DNA of 64,000 nucleotides, taken from the NCBI RefSeq assembly GCF_025699295.1, contig NZ_JAILWB010000004.1, positions 62,001 to 126,000 of the forward strand, written 5' to 3'. The DNA is from Hydrogenophaga sp. Lineage in GTDB: Bacteria > Pseudomonadota > Gammaproteobacteria > Burkholderiales > Burkholderiaceae_C. Within the stretch, counting starts at the first letter, position 1. Each line of letters starts with the position of its first letter. The position numbers were made by a program, and so were the translations under genes. The notes beneath the pieces were generated by a model that was not told the DNA's origin, did not search any database, and worked only from the letters and a program-made list of their open reading frames with translations. This document shows positions 63,529 through 64,000 of this stretch, one piece after another.

Positions 63529-64000
<472 letters not shown>

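Overview
This is a GC-rich, gene-dense chromosomal stretch that looks betaproteobacterial, most likely from the order Burkholderiales and family Comamonadaceae (Hydrogenophaga-like). That is an inference from protein style, several DctPQM-type TRAP transporters, the dapA-bamC order, the edd-eda-pgi order and the intergenic repeats. I saw no rRNA, tRNA, CRISPR array, insertion sequence, phage module or origin. Only one gap without a gene exceeds 300 bases (43417-43770), and it is a regulatory region.

Layout, left to right. 1-4.5 kb: end of a TRAP permease gene, dut, an FKBP-type isomerase and a divergent JmjC ribosomal oxygenase (roxA) sharing one tiny promoter, and a hypothetical gene. 4.5-8.6 kb (minus): bamC, dapA, a SAM methyltransferase, an unlisted 42-residue membrane protein and an MFS transporter. 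8.7-14.4 kb (plus): parE, with a perfect LexA-type box in front, then parC, an AlkZ/YcaQ-like glycosylase and a small membrane protein. 14.5-22.3 kb (minus): a RidA protein, then a three-gene set of transglutaminase, ATP-grasp/alpha-E fusion and giant transglutaminase/DUF2126 protein. 22.4-29.2 kb (plus): comEC, a hipBA toxin-antitoxin pair with its own AT-rich operators, then a second, split copy of the ATP-grasp and alpha-E genes. 29.2-32.1 kb: a LysR regulator, a divergent DMT exporter and an orphan gene. 32.2-37.4 kb (minus): a MoxR / DUF58 / TgpA-like transglutaminase / MltB cell-envelope operon. 37.4-43.4 kb: a deacetylase, an enoyl-CoA-hydratase-like protein lacking the usual catalytic acids, an MscS channel and a TRAP dctPQM operon. 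43.4-48.3 kb (plus): etfBA, a long acyl-CoA dehydrogenase and a nitronate-monooxygenase-like flavoprotein. 48.3-55.7 kb: PBP1A, a DUF1330 protein, and a LacI-type regulator divergent from gntK and a TRAP transporter, with matching operators on both sides. 55.7-59.6 kb: a SulP transporter and a BigR-type sulfide-stress module (pmpAB, bigR, blh). 59.6-61.3 kb: three unrecognised genes. 61.3-64 kb (minus): pgi, eda and the end of edd.

How the genes work together. GntK, Edd and Eda form a gluconate to 6-phosphogluconate to KDPG (Entner-Doudoroff) route, and the TRAP transporter beside gntK is the likely uptake system. ETF and the acyl-CoA dehydrogenase form an acyl-CoA oxidation unit under what look like TetR-type operators. 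BigR, PmpAB and Blh form a persulfide sensing and detoxification unit whose promoter is a single palindrome carrying both -35 boxes. The two transglutaminase/ATP-grasp/alpha-E sets belong to a predicted peptide-tagging system whose product is unknown; with the orphan trio at 59.6-61.3 kb they are the best candidates here for undescribed biology.

Most long ORFs in the supplied track lie opposite or out of frame with these genes and are high-GC shadows; they were left out.
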